From: Haemonchus contortus
Lineage: Eukaryota; Nematoda; Chromadorea; Rhabditida; Trichostrongylidae
DNA length: 64,000 nucleotides
Direction: 5' to 3'
NCBI GenBank assembly: GCA_000469685.2
Contig: LS997562.1
Span: forward strand, 25,071,681 to 25,135,680
The translations under genes were made by a program, and so were the position numbers. Below, piece by piece: positions 1-40,187 of this stretch (position 1 is its first letter; every line of letters starts with the position of its first letter). The notes below the pieces were generated by a model, which saw only the letters and a list, made by a program, of their open reading frames with translations, was not told where the DNA came from and did no database searches.

Positions 1-1403
1 GCAATCATTGGGCTGTCAAGTAGTTCGCATGTGTGCCTTTCTCCTTGTTTGTCCACCAGGTTTACTATTACAATGCGATGTTGGCTCTCTTTGGCCGATT
101 CTGTGCCGAATGTCTTCAGTCTCAGTGTGGTTTTTCCTTTAATGGGTAATTCCAGTTCGTCGACGAGTGTCGAATCGATGAATGAAAGCTCGCTCCCTGT
201 GTCCATTAGTATGCGGACTTGTTTGGCACTCCTTGGGCCTTGTACTGTCCTGCTTTCTATAGAACGATGGTTGCTCCTTTTGTAGTAGATGCATGCTGCT
301 GCAGAGCGATTAAGTGATGTCCTATCTTGGACGAATTGAGTGCTTTTCCTCATTGCTTCTTGAGATCTTTCAATCCTTTTTTTCGAATCGATGATAACCG
401 AAAGGTTTTGGCGTAGTGTTGACCACGTCCACTGGTTGATGTCTTCAAGGTTTTCCCGCTTCTCGAGTGCTTTCGCTTGAATATCACCGTTGAATTTCCT
501 CAAAACCATATTTAAAATCAAGCGGTGGTTAATATCCTGACCTTTTGTGGATAACTGCATCAATAACGCCGTAGTTCGTTCTGATAAATTGGCTTGTTGT
601 CTTGTATTCGACCCATCGGCACGAATTTGTTCGAGTTGAGCAAGTAATTCTTCGACTATAAGGCTGTTTGAGCCATACTTCTTTTTCAAAAGATCGATAA
701 CTATAGAGTAGTTTTCTTCGATAACTTCGAATTGTGTTGCCGTTTGTCGGGCTTCTCCAATTAGGGATTGAAGTAAGTAATTGAATTTCATCATCTCACT
801 TATGGGCTGATCGTCAATACTTGATTTGAATGTGGCCCAAAAGGAATCCCATTCCTGTCTTTTTCCACTGAATCTTGGCAATTGTAGACGCGGTAGGAAC
901 GTTTGTGCTTGCGCTGGTATTGATGATATAGTCGAACCTTGCCTCGACTCTCTTGACAATGCGGCTTGTGTGTCGTTGGCTCCGTTCAGTTGAATTCTTC
1001 TTGTAGTTGCTCGTTGGAAGCTTTCCAGAGTATAGCTGATCTCCACTTCCTTTTCCTTCATATTTGCAAGCGTCGTCTCTGCTGACGTGATCGATTCCCA
1101 TGCTGCTTCTGTATAGCTTCCATAGGCTTCTTCCTCGCGCGTTTGTTGCTCCTGTTCCATACTATTAAATGCGTCGTGGAACTTCGTCACTGCGCCCTCC
1201 AGAGACATCTTAGCTTCTTCTATATTTTGTAGTCGTTGATGGAGCGTCCTTTTCTTTGCCGTTAGATGATCAACCGTTTCTTCGTCGTTATCGAGCCTCG
1301 CTGGAGTATAGGTCGTCCAATGTTGAGAGTCTCGCAAAAGTTCGTCCAGTGATTTCCCCATTTTTGTTAGCCGTGTTTTGAGAGCTTTCAGTATGGGTGC
1401 CAT
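1..1403 (-). CDS. BEL/Pao-type LTR retrotransposon Gag-protease ORF, 3' part outside window
   Basis: An uninterrupted frame starts at an ATG at 1403 and runs off the left edge, about 467 residues. An acidic, coiled-coil-like N-terminal part (about residues 40-130) is followed by a domain typical of Pao/BEL Gag (DUF1759), about residues 170-320, opening with LPRLQLPRFSG and EWDSFWATF. From about residue 395 comes the start of the Pao aspartic protease (DUF1758), with VRILMDTGSELSFID; the D-T-G triad is the catalytic motif. In this family one or more CCHC zinc knuckles normally lie between the two domains. Here the join is short and only a remnant resembling C-x2-Y-x5-H remains, so I infer an internal deletion. 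Reverse transcriptase and integrase would lie to the left of the window. It is a mobile-element protein, not a host gene. The family call is from motifs only. Confidence 0.82.
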   Translation of the reverse strand, partial: MAPILKALKTRLTKMGKSLDELLRDSQHWTTYTPARLDNDEETVDHLTAKKRTLHQRLQNIEEAKMSLEGAVTKFHDAFNSMEQEQQTREEEAYGSYTEAAWESITSAETTLANMKEKEVEISYTLESFQRATTRRIQLNGANDTQAALSRESRQGSTISSIPAQAQTFLPRLQLPRFSGKRQEWDSFWATFKSSIDDQPISEMMKFNYLLQSLIGEARQTATQFEVIEENYSIVIDLLKKKYGSNSLIVEELLAQLEQIRADGSNTRQQANLSERTTALLMQLSTKGQDINHRLILNMVLRKFNGDIQAKALEKRENLEDINQWTWSTLRQNLSVIIDSKKRIERSQEAMRKSTQFVQDRTSLNRSAAACIYYKRSNHRSIESRTVQGPRSAKQVRILMDTGSELSFIDSTLVDELELPIKGKTTLRLKTFGTESAKESQHRIVIVNLVDKQGERHTCELLDSPMI

Positions 1404-2340
1404 GTTAACTGTTGTTAGTTTTTTCCTTTCTTCAATGATTTGTGTAGAAATTTTTTCTTCAATGAAACATCCAAAACGGCAGAAAACGTGAAGCAAGTTG
1501 AACTTCAAAATTGTAGATCGTAACCAGTAGTAAAAAAAGGATCATAGAAAAGGAACTGCCAATAAAGTCGAAAAATGTCGAAAATGTAGATGAGTTCTCA
1601 CTTAACGATCTGATGGCTTCTTTTTTCTTCTTCACACGGCTGTCGAGGTGCGGAACTCCTTCTTCATAGCTGGAGAATACAGTCGATGCACCAAAATCTT
1701 CTTCTAGAGAATACCACCAAAATCTTCTTCTAGAGAATACCACCAAAATCTTCTAGAGTATACGGCCGATGTACCAAATCTTCTTCTAGAGAATACCACC
1801 AAAATCTTCTAGAGAATACGGCCGATGCAGCAAAATTTCTTCTGTGCTGGTTCTTGAACTTGGTCACGCGGGACTTGGTTAATAGGCGACCCACAAAATC
1901 GAACACGAAACGAACGATAGCTCACGGGTTAACCGCAGCACAGAAAGACTCCTCAAACTTGGGTAATTAAACTTTTATCAACATTCGAAAAATCGTGGTT
2001 CACGAAACGAGAAACAATGAAAATTCATAATACGAGGCGAGAAGGGGTGTCTTCTTCTCAAGTGGAGGTCTGATAATAGCCTGATTTGGGCAAAGTGAGC
2101 AAAATATAAATGAGGTTCCTATGACCTTTGGCAAGGGCAAGTAGCAAGTAGATGAACTTGAAACCATTTTTTCGGCTGTGTGTATGCGGTTCCGATAAGA
2201 ATGGATTTCAGCGAGGTTGCACAATTGCCAGGCAGCAAAACTTCAAACGATGTGCATGAGAAAATAAGTGACCTTAATGGAGTGAAATCTCATCAAACAT
2301 ATTACATGAATAACAATGTGCAAAAACGTATATAACATCA
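1404..2340 (-). other. Leader and possible LTR of the BEL/Pao-type element
   Basis: This stretch lies just upstream of the Gag start and so probably holds the 5' leader and part of an LTR. I see no gene in it. It contains a block of short tandem repeats (annotated separately). No LTR ends or primer-binding site could be fixed, because the partner LTR is outside the window. Confidence 0.35.
1675..1835. repeat. Imperfect tandem repeat, unit about 29 bp, about five copies
   Basis: The core CCAAAATCTTCTTCTAGAGA recurs about five times in direct orientation. Shortened units lack one CTT, and two units carry the insert ACGGCCGATG. It lies about 300 bases upstream of the BEL-type Gag start, in what is probably the element's leader. 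Confidence 0.75.
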
Positions 2341-4785
2341 AGGAAATCCTGAACCTGTGGGTCGACAAGAATCTCATGATTTGTGGGTCAGCGTGTCGAA
2401 GTGCGCCTTGGCGGACTTAGCATTTGGCGCGACGAGGGGCTCCAAAAGTCGTGGGGTTTTGGGGCAAGACGAGGGGGTTCTGAAGGACATGGGTTTTTTA
2501 GGCCATGGGAAAACCGGATTAAAGGACGGAGTCAGGGTGCGAGTCGACTTGTAGATCAAAAGGAGGTGCTCGAGCTCGATTCGAGCCCAAAGAACGTCCT
2601 ATAGTTATATGGAGAACATCGTTCAAGATTTCTACACCAAACTCTTTCGTTCCTCCACCTTTGTGCCTAAATGCTCAATGCCGCCTTATGAAGAGCCTCC
2701 CGCTATCTGTAAGAGTGTGTGAGGTGTAAGAGTCTCTAGGTGCCGGAGCGACCGTAATCCTAAGAGTAGTGGAGCGTGGGAAACACAGCTGTCTGGAAAG
2801 GAAGTGTCTGAGAAGTTAGATCTTATCAGCTGAGTAGGGTTCTAGTCGAAAGTGGGAATCATAGATCAAAGGGAGCCGCTTTTCTCATTGTGCAACATTG
2901 CTTAACCTCGCGCGTGGGAATTTCTACTCACTGTATCATGACTCATCTCATCACACGTATTTAAGGCTCGCCGCCGACTTCTCAAAGAATACAGTCGCCA
3001 GCGTCTGCGTCCCACAATCAAGTTTGCCGTTCACTGCTACTGCACCTCCCGTTTGTCACCTCTGGGCCCCACGACTTTCCAGCCATAGTGCCTCAACTAC
3101 TCGACTCCGTAGCCGATCTCTATATACTCAACGACAGGACTGATCTCTTTACTCCTCGCAGTTACTGATAAAAGATATATTCTCACTTGTGTTATGCAGA
3201 ATTAAAAGATCAGCGGTGCGGGGATTCCGCACCAGATTACTAGTAGCAGCGAGTTCTGACAACAGGAGGATAGGCGAAAGGTAAGTGGTTACGTTGGTTC
3301 CGATGAACCTTAACGAGAAAACGAAGCCTGATCACCTTCGTTTTGTGTGATTGTGACCTTTTGACCTATGTGAACGGCGAGTGCCTCTCATCGATTACTG
3401 CGTAGTTATAGTGGCTTATGATATTAACCTCCGCCATATACCTTTTTTTAGCATCATTTACTCCTTTACCTTGCTACTCGAATTTCTCGTTCTCCTTTCT
3501 CTGTGAGGAATTATTTTCTCGTAGTAGCGACTCATATAATATATCTCGAGCTCGAATCTTGTTTTCAATGGTACCAGAGTAGAGTTTAGTTTCGCCCCGG
3601 GGCCTGATGATCGTTAAACAAGAGCACTTTGACGATTTGGAGTTTTGAGCGAGCACCGAATTATGAGAATTAAATGAGTTTTTGTGACAATGAGGGTCAC
3701 CTGTGTTGGTGAGGAAGATGTTGTTCGAAGTCGAATTAGTAGCAGTAATCAGTCTTGCTGAGTGCAAATAAACTGGCGCCACTTATGGAATAAGGGGAGG
3801 AGATTTAAGAAGAATTATAGTAATTGAAGGGTCATTCTGAGTTACGGCTAGCCTATATAAGCTCGCTCTTTTGTTCAGTTCTGATGAATGCTTCAAAACG
3901 TTTGCCCGATGGCAATAAACTCGAGCTCCATTTATTGCATGTTTTCTCCGTGTATCTTTGCTTTACTTTCATTACTTTTATTATTATATGTGTTGCTATT
4001 TACTCGCTTTCCACTCTGTTATGAACTGGTCATTATAATGCGGCAGGTGAAACCAGCGTCAGGTACGCCGCATATTACGAAACGGTACGAAATAGGGTAT
4101 TTGCACCTTAAGAAGACCTGCAGGTTTCGCTCGTCTCTGAACAATTTGGCGGCATAACCGAGGATTCAAGCATACCTGTACGGTAACTTGCCCTTAAAAA
4201 GGTGTTTTCAAGAGGAAACGTCGAAATTTTTGCCAAGAAGCTTAGCTTCCGACATAATTCTGGGGGAAGACGCTCTTTGGTCGTCTTTAGTACTCTCTGA
4301 GTTTAGTGTAGGATCGCCGTTCCCTCCGTCTCGACCACTGGTTCCTTGATCGTCTCTCCGCCGCCAACAGATGCTCGCCGTCGTTACCGTAACCCGGCTC
4401 TTTGTCTGCAGCCGGTGCGGCTCTCGCGACTTCTCGCCGTTCCCATGAGATAAGATCTTCTCGACAGTCTCGCGCACGAGCTGTTTACAGCTCCAAGTCG
4501 GTTCCCACGAAGTTCGATCTGATAACGAATTTTTGACATTTCACGGAGCTCCGACTTCGTGACTTCCCACGGTTTTTTGCAAGCATCAAAGGAATGTGAA
4601 GGATCGACTTCATTGTGGGTTAAGACAGTTCCCACCGGACCATCTAGACCGAAGATTCCTTCCATACTTTCCCGCCAGTATCGCCCCGCCTCCCGTCTAA
4701 AAATATATAAACCACTTAACCCCACAATACTCATCGGACTGTATTGCTTTGTTCTGTATATTCGGTCTACTTCGACTTCGTCTCG
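2341..4785. other. No gene; LTR-like promoter debris
   Basis: No exon of a host gene is visible. Three places look like retroelement promoters: a TATTTAAGG at about 2959; a TATATAAGC at about 3853 followed within about 70 bases by AATAAA; and an AAATATATAAACC at about 4700, roughly 80 bases upstream of the Gag ATG at 4786. I infer fragments of LTRs from one or more elements. Matching LTR pairs could not be established by eye. Confidence 0.4.
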
Positions 4786-6333
4786 ATGCCGCTGACTCGT
4801 AGTCAGTCGTCGTCCATCGCTGCGTCAACTTCATCGTCGCCGCTGTCTACTGGGGCGGGCGCCCCTGAACCGGAAACCGAACTACAACTTCAAGGTAACA
4901 ATTTGATAACTGGAGTAGATACTCCTAACATCGAAAACGTCAGTTATCGTTCCGTCACGGCACCATTAGATAACTCACTTTCTAGATTGGATGACTCGGC
5001 TGTATTGCATGTTAAGGATGGGAAGGCACTTCGTGATGCACCTTCAGCAGCTATCAGGTGTGGAGGGAAGCCCGTTTGCAGACTTCGGCCCTCGCGCATC
5101 GCATTGATGAAGATAATGCTTCTTTGTCATCCGAACTTAACGAACTCTTTTACAGCAGTAGGGAGTCGGTTGGAGGCTATTCCAACCATTGCGACGTTAG
5201 CTCAAGACTCTCCTTCCCCGAAGATAGCTCTATTCACCGGTTCGTCTGAAGATGACATCCAGTTCTCCATTTAGCTGCGCCGCCTCAATGATATCATCCG
5301 TATGCGCCCTTCGGGGCTTAGTAGCGAACAGAAGGTCAACTTCCTAACCGGACATTTGGATGGAGTGGCTTGGGAGAAGGTGGAGCTTCGATGCCGTCAC
5401 CACTTATCTACGGAACTTCTTCGAAAGCTCGCAGCAGCGATACGTCACTCGCCAGAAACTCTCCGTCTGCAAGCAGGAGCTGGGGGAGACTGCTGCAACT
5501 TTCGCCAACCGGGGGCTGAATTTGGTTCGTTCCGCGACGATCCAGCTACGCAGAAGGATAGAGTGTTGGAGGAGTTTGTGTCCCGCCTCAGAGGAGACAT
5601 CCGTTACTTCGTCAAGTTGGACAATCCCACTTCTTTCGAGCAGGTAGTGACCAAGGCGCAAATGGTGGAACAGCTATTTAGTGAAGCGAAAGCTGGGAGA
5701 CTCATTAGCCCTGGAAAACCTGAGGTAGCTGTGAACGCGCTGGATAAAGGTAGTGCGGGTAGGAATCAGGTGTTGAATAGGCCTAATAACAGAAACGGTA
5801 GCGTTTAAAGGGACTTCCGTAGACTTGAAAGCAACCAACGTAACCGTCGTTCATTTCAGAACACTGCAGCTACTTGCCAACCACTGCGACGTGACGGACC
5901 TATTTATCCGGAAAGGTGCTACAACTGCGGAAGACGTGGTCACCGTGTTATTCACTGCCCGTCACCACCTGAGCCCTATAGGAGCAAAGAAGATGAGTCG
6001 GGTACACCTCTTCCGATGCATGATAATACGGGTTTTCCAGCTCAACACGTAAATGCGCAATTTATTGTTCATGATATTCCTTCTTCTTCTTCTTCTTTTT
6101 CCTCGGACTCTTCTTCAACTGCTGCTCAGCAGCGTATTGCTGATCTTTCTCTTACGATAGACAAAACTCAAACCGAGCTCGACCAGTCCAAGTCTAGGAT
6201 AGCTGTCTTAATTCACGGTCTGTCTAGGATTGCACGCAATGAGGAGCTCGCAAACTCAGCTTTCGATACTAAGTCTACATCGTCTCCTACCCGTCTTTCT
6301 TCGCCTGACATTCGTAGCCTTTTCATTTGTTGA
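4786..6333 (+). pseudogene. Gypsy-like retrotransposon Gag, broken
   Basis: One reading frame covers about 515 codons from MPLTRSQSSS to the stop at 6331-6333. It is interrupted by in-frame TAG at 5272 and TAA at 5806 and by an out-of-frame stretch from about 5380 to 5545, where coding sense moves to another frame and back. Visible parts are a Ser/Thr-rich N-terminus, a helical capsid-like segment (FTGSSEDDIQF, then RRLNDIIRMRP and FLTGHLDGVA), a segment with QKLSVCKQELGETAATF, and a perfect CCHC zinc knuckle at about 5917-5958 (C-x2-C-x4-H-x4-C). A Ser-rich tract and a short coiled coil end the protein. Nucleocapsid-type RNA binding is known for such knuckles. The exact clade (Ty3/gypsy against another LTR group) is inference. 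Confidence 0.78.
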
Positions 6334-6373
6334 ATTGCTCTTTCTTGCATAGCAGGTTCATCCGCCTCAGCGG

Positions 6374-6895
6374 ATGCCTGGGCTTCGCCCAATGGAGAAC
6401 CCCGCCAATTTATTTTTCGTACCGAATGCTTATAATTGTTCTTCGTTGTTTCCGAATACTACTGCTCATCCTCGTTCTCTTACCGTGCATGTGTTCCATC
6501 CTAGCACTAAGCGTTACTCTACTCCTGCTTTCCTCTGTAATGTTATTCGCCACTCTGTCTCCTATTCTGTCAGCTTTTTCGGAGCACTTTCGGAGCACGC
6601 TATGAGAACCATTCCGAATCTCATCTACCTGTATCCGCTGAGGATTGTAAGCTCATGTCTCACCATAAGAAATGTGCCCATGGGGAGTTGTCTTCTCACG
6701 GTGGTATTTGGAAAACTATCAACGATTTGTCCTTTGAGTTCCCCTCTACCCCGTTTGGCTAATGTTCGACTCACGTCAACGTCGTCTACAATTGTTATCT
6801 GATTGAGACCCATGTCCACGCTCGCCATGGTAAGGGCTCAAACGTGGCCCGTATCCATCTAAAGTTAGGATGCTTTGGAATAGTGGAACAGAATT
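6374..6895 (+). pseudogene. Envelope-like glycoprotein fragment of an LTR retroelement
   Basis: Beginning about 40 bases after the Gag stop, coding sense appears in two frames: about 6374-6605, then about 6607-6895 with an in-frame stop at about 6753. The second part is Cys- and His-rich with spaced cysteines and the strings EDCKLMSHHKKC and VVYNCYLIET. This resembles the ectodomain of envelope-like proteins of some nematode LTR elements. No transmembrane end or fusion region is intact, and no protease, reverse transcriptase or integrase lies between Gag and this piece. The envelope call rests on cysteine pattern and position only and could be wrong. Confidence 0.4.
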
Positions 6896-7049
6896 TATGA
6901 ATTTCCGGCTATACGCACACATACACATACCTTCTATTATTTCCTTACCGAGTTTGGACACTCTAGGTCGAAGGAAATAGGAGTTATTAATTTTCGGTCA
7001 GGCGCATTCACCGGCACATACACACCGACGCACATCAACGAGAGGGGTA

Positions 7050-7298
7050 TGGGTACATTCACCCAGAACTGGATGGACGCGGTAAACCGCGCGGCGAAAT
7101 TCGTGGTGGTTAAAACGACCCTGGCCCCTGCCATTGGGACACAAATTTGAAGTGGGGCAGAGAAGTAACATCAGCTGGCCCTACTTATCCAATCTACTTG
7201 GAACCCGTGCCCTAATGGTAGGCACCAAGCCGTTTTAGTCACCACGAATTTCGCCGCGCAGTTTGCCGCATCCATCCAGATCTGGGTGAATGTTCCGT
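7050..7298. repeat. Foldback (inverted repeat), arms about 90 bp
   Basis: The left arm (about 7050-7140) and the reverse complement of the right arm (about 7207-7298) match at roughly four bases in five. Both contain CATTCACCCAG, CTGGATGGA and GCGGCGAAATTCGTGGTG. The spacer is about 65 bp. It has no coding sense and is probably a small foldback transposon. Confidence 0.75.
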
Positions 7299-7309
7299 CC
7301 CCCCCCCCT

Positions 7310-7715
7310 CCCCCCCGGGTAACGGAACTTCTCCCCTATCGCGGCATTCTCCCTTGCGGCATGCGGCGAACGTCACTGCAATTACCGTACTCCCGCCAAT
7401 CGATAGGACGCGGAATTTTTCCTTGACTGGCTTGCTTTTTCATTGGATTTTATCGTTTTTTCTTCTGTTTCTTTTTAGTTTTCATATTTATTAGACTTGA
7501 TTAATTCAAATAACTCCTCCTATATAAACGACGATCAGAATCGCATTGGAACTGAAGAGAGCGGCCGGCCAATTCAAATGTTTAAAGGACTCCCCACCAC
7601 ACAAATTGCGCGCTCCAATCTTCCATCGCAATACTGCGATAGGCGGCGGGTGCGGCGTGTGCGACGCCGTGTTAGGGGAGAAGTTCACGGACCCCTCCCC
7701 CCCAACGAGAAACTT
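7310..7715 (+). repeat. Dispersed repeat, copy 1
   Basis: This segment matches, in opposite orientation, the segment at 47270-47660. Shared strings include GGTAACGGAACTTCTCCCC, TGCGGCATGCGGCGAA, TTTATTAGACTTGATTAATT and GCGCTCCAATCTTCCATCGC. It has no recognisable ORF and its ends are not defined. The outer mariner begins about 10 bases after it. Confidence 0.7.
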
Positions 7716-7726
7716 GCCAGGTTATA

Positions 7727-9425
7727 TTAGGTTGTCACAAAAATAATTGCGGAATCCATGCCGCAACATTTTCCGTCAAGTTTTCTACAGGTGCGCGAGC
7801 GATCATACAGCCGATACAAATGAATGTTGTATTAGGTTTGAGCATTAATTTCCGCCGTTTTTTGCGTGCAAAAACATATTTATTACAAGATCAAACAAAA
7901 TAAGCATTAAAGAATGTATTGCCCATTGTTAGCTACAACATTTTGCCATCTTCCTGGTAGCTTGTTTATTCCGTGACCGAAAAAGTCTTCACCTTTCGAG
8001 GTAATCTAGTCACCCATTTCCGCACTTCTTCGGCATTTTAAAGCGTATATCTGCCAAACTGACTTGCATGGCCCGAAAAAAAGTGGTAACCCGAAGGAGC
8101 AAGATCCGGAGAGTATGCGGGCTGAACAAGCTGATCCCATCCAAGACTGCAATTTTCTCTTGGGTATCCTTAGCAACATGGGGCCTGACCAGTCGTGGTG
8201 CAACAGCACTTGATGATGTTTCTCTGCTATTAAAGGCCGCTTTTTGCTGAGAACTTCTACAAATTGTCGAGTTGGCGTTCGTAGCAGTCAGCAGTAACGG
8301 CTCGTTTGTATTCAGCAGCTCACTGTGCTCAATACCCTTGTGATCCCACCAATTGCACAGCACCACTTTTTAGCAGGGGACACTCCGCTTTCGCTGTAAA
8401 CTCGTTTGCGGCCTGAGTCTACATATGCTGCTTTCCATTTTGGATTATCGTAGTAGATCCATTTTTTATCCCCAGTCACAATTCGGTAAAGAAAATGTGT
8501 TCTTTTGTAGCCTTCAAGGTTGTTCCTGCAAGTCCGTGCTTCGAGCTGTTTTTTTTTTGACAGATCGTGAGGATCCATTTTCCGAGCTTTCTTACCTTTC
8601 CTATTGCGTGCAAGCGTCTGGAAATAGTTGAACAGTTGACGTTTAACTCCACTGCCAGCTCTGTTTGGCTGGGCTGGATCTTCATCCGATAATGCTTGAA
8701 GTGCGAATCTTAAAACTTTTTTGGCTGACCTAGACGTTCCCCGTCTTTCGAATCAAAATCTCCACTTCTAAAACGTTGAAACCATCCCGTGGAGATTCGC
8801 CCAGTTGAAGCTTGTGCTCCATGAGTATCGAAAAGCATCCGTTGGGCTTCACTGGCAGCTTTCCTACTATTAGAATCAAACAGCAGAAGTACGGCCCCAG
8901 AAAAACGACTAATAACGTTCCGTGTTCAATCAGTTTGGTAGCAACGGGGTTTTAGGGAAATTGATCTGCTTGCCCTTAAACAGGCGGCCAATACCCCATT
9001 TACAGGATATGACAGGTTTCACAGGTAAACCTACAGCATGGTTTGAACAATGACCCTTCGAATTCGGCGTCGGAAATTAATGTACACACCTAATACTTCG
9101 ACTTCGAGAAGTAGGGTTCACTCTTTGCTCCACTAAATATTTGCGTGTCCACAGGATATCCATATGGATAAGTAGGATTCTCGCGTGGTCACGCTTCACG
9201 AGTTCAAAGTGGGCCGTCCATTAGTCGAAGCCACCCGCAATATCAACCACGCTCGGGGACAGAATTCAGTATTCATCTTAAAATAGAACAGTACGACCGT
9301 GGTGCTCAGAGTTTGCTTCCGAAGCGGCGTTCTAGATCAGCTTGTTCGCGGTCGTAAGTCGTCGCTGGACAACGAACACCCAAAAATTGCTGTCAAAGCA
9401 AATCCATTAAGTAATACACAAAAAA
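7727..9425 (+). mobile_element. Outer mariner element (cecropia/Hsmar1-like), split and 3'-truncated
   Basis: It begins TTAGGTTGTCACAAAAATAA after a TA, a terminal repeat of the Hsmar1/cecropia mariner type. About 100 bases in, it is interrupted by the inner mariner and resumes after the second TA at 9094. A transposase start (ATG at about 9161, then a TAG two codons later) follows, with HEFKVGRPLVEATRNINHA, the usual N-terminal helix-turn-helix region. After a frameshift come a segment matching the next helix and VKANPLSN at about 9400. The rest of the transposase and the 3' terminal repeat are missing. It is a dead copy. Confidence 0.72.
7832..9093 (-). mobile_element. Inner mariner element with broken transposase
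   Basis: This is a 1262-bp element with similar ends: TTAGGTTTGAGCATTAATTT on the left, and TTAGGTGTGTACATTAATTT on the right read in reverse. A TA flanks each side. The minus strand encodes a DD34D-type transposase (about 8890 down to 7995) in several frames: ASTGRISTGWFQRFRSGDFD, then QTELAVELNVNCSTISRRLH (second helix-turn-helix), then VTGDKKWIYYDN with the first catalytic Asp, then LLHHD and RPHVAK around the second. The usual third catalytic motif is destroyed. At least three frameshifts and one stop make it non-functional. Confidence 0.85.
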
Positions 9426-10395
9426 ATAACTAGGGGTACATCATGCAACAATAGCGGGCTTTTGGGTGAGGGGAGGGGGGGGGGGGGGGAGGGTGCTGCT
9501 CTTTTCCAACGCTGAGCTCTCGAGCGCAGAGATGTCAGAACAGCAGACTTCGCGAGCCTACAATGAGGCTTAGGAACCTTTCTTAGCAGCTAAACATAGT
9601 GTTTTTTTGACCAAGTCATAGAAGGGAAGGAGCCCCGGGGTGGGTGAGTCATTCGAAGGTCCAGTCCTTACCTGATCACAGATTTTTGCACGAGGAAATC
9701 TCCTCACCCACCCGGTGCTCCTCCACTACTAAGCCTTAGTTGGAAACAAAATTCTTTGTCTAACTAAAAAATCCTCTGAGCGCTAGGAACATCAGCGTGC
9801 CCTCAGACGGCCCGAATCATCTGACAATACGCATTTTCATTAGGCGAGCTAAACGGATGCCTCATCTCCACTTCCAGCTTACCAGTTCTTCAGGTCGATC
9901 ACTTTTCACAGTTCACTGGTACTCTTTTGTGTATTCAAAAGCAGTTCAGCGCAGTAGAAGCAACATCGTAAGAGTGATCACGACGAGCCCGCATAACATG
10001 GACGAGTTCCTTGAATGGGGGACGAGTTCTCCTGTCATCACTGCTGCTCATCGATCTTCGCAATAGACGCGCTCATTTTTGATCGATTCGCTGAGTACCC
10101 CACTCCAATTTGATGAGACTGTTTCTAGTTATTTGGTGTAGCTATACTTCCGTTATGTTCTCTATTTCATCATCTATGGGATACGAATAACCCTGTTCCT
10201 TGAAGGTTTTGTATCCTAAGTCTTTCATTACTAAGGGTGCGTTGCCTTCAAAGACGAAAGACTTGGTGTTCGAGTGTTCGACATTGCGTACTTTGAATTT
10301 CTGGTGAAATACGCAACTTCTGTCTGATTTTCTGTGATCAATTTTAACGATTCTCTTTTAAGGATCCAGGACCCTCTGCTGGGTCTATTTCTGCC
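9426..10395. other. Intergenic, upstream of zfr-1; G-run
   Basis: This is the region before the zfr-1 start codon. It has an impure G tract of about 30 bases at about 9465-9495 and a short inverted repeat (GGGTGGGTGAG near 9640, CTCACCCACCC near 9703). No exon was recognised and no core promoter could be assigned. A pyrimidine-rich TTTTAAG at about 10354-10362, about 34 bases before the ATG, could be a trans-splice acceptor, but that is speculation. Confidence 0.4.

Positions 10396-40187
<29,792 letters not shown>

Noticed and set aside
9465..9495. G tract as a promoter or regulatory quadruplex
   Set aside because: It could form a quadruplex, but similar G-runs occur in decayed repeats at 29418 and 42522, so a regulatory role is not supported.
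9797..10066. An 89-codon ORF upstream of zfr-1
   Set aside because: No motif, no splice or context support, and length expected by chance.
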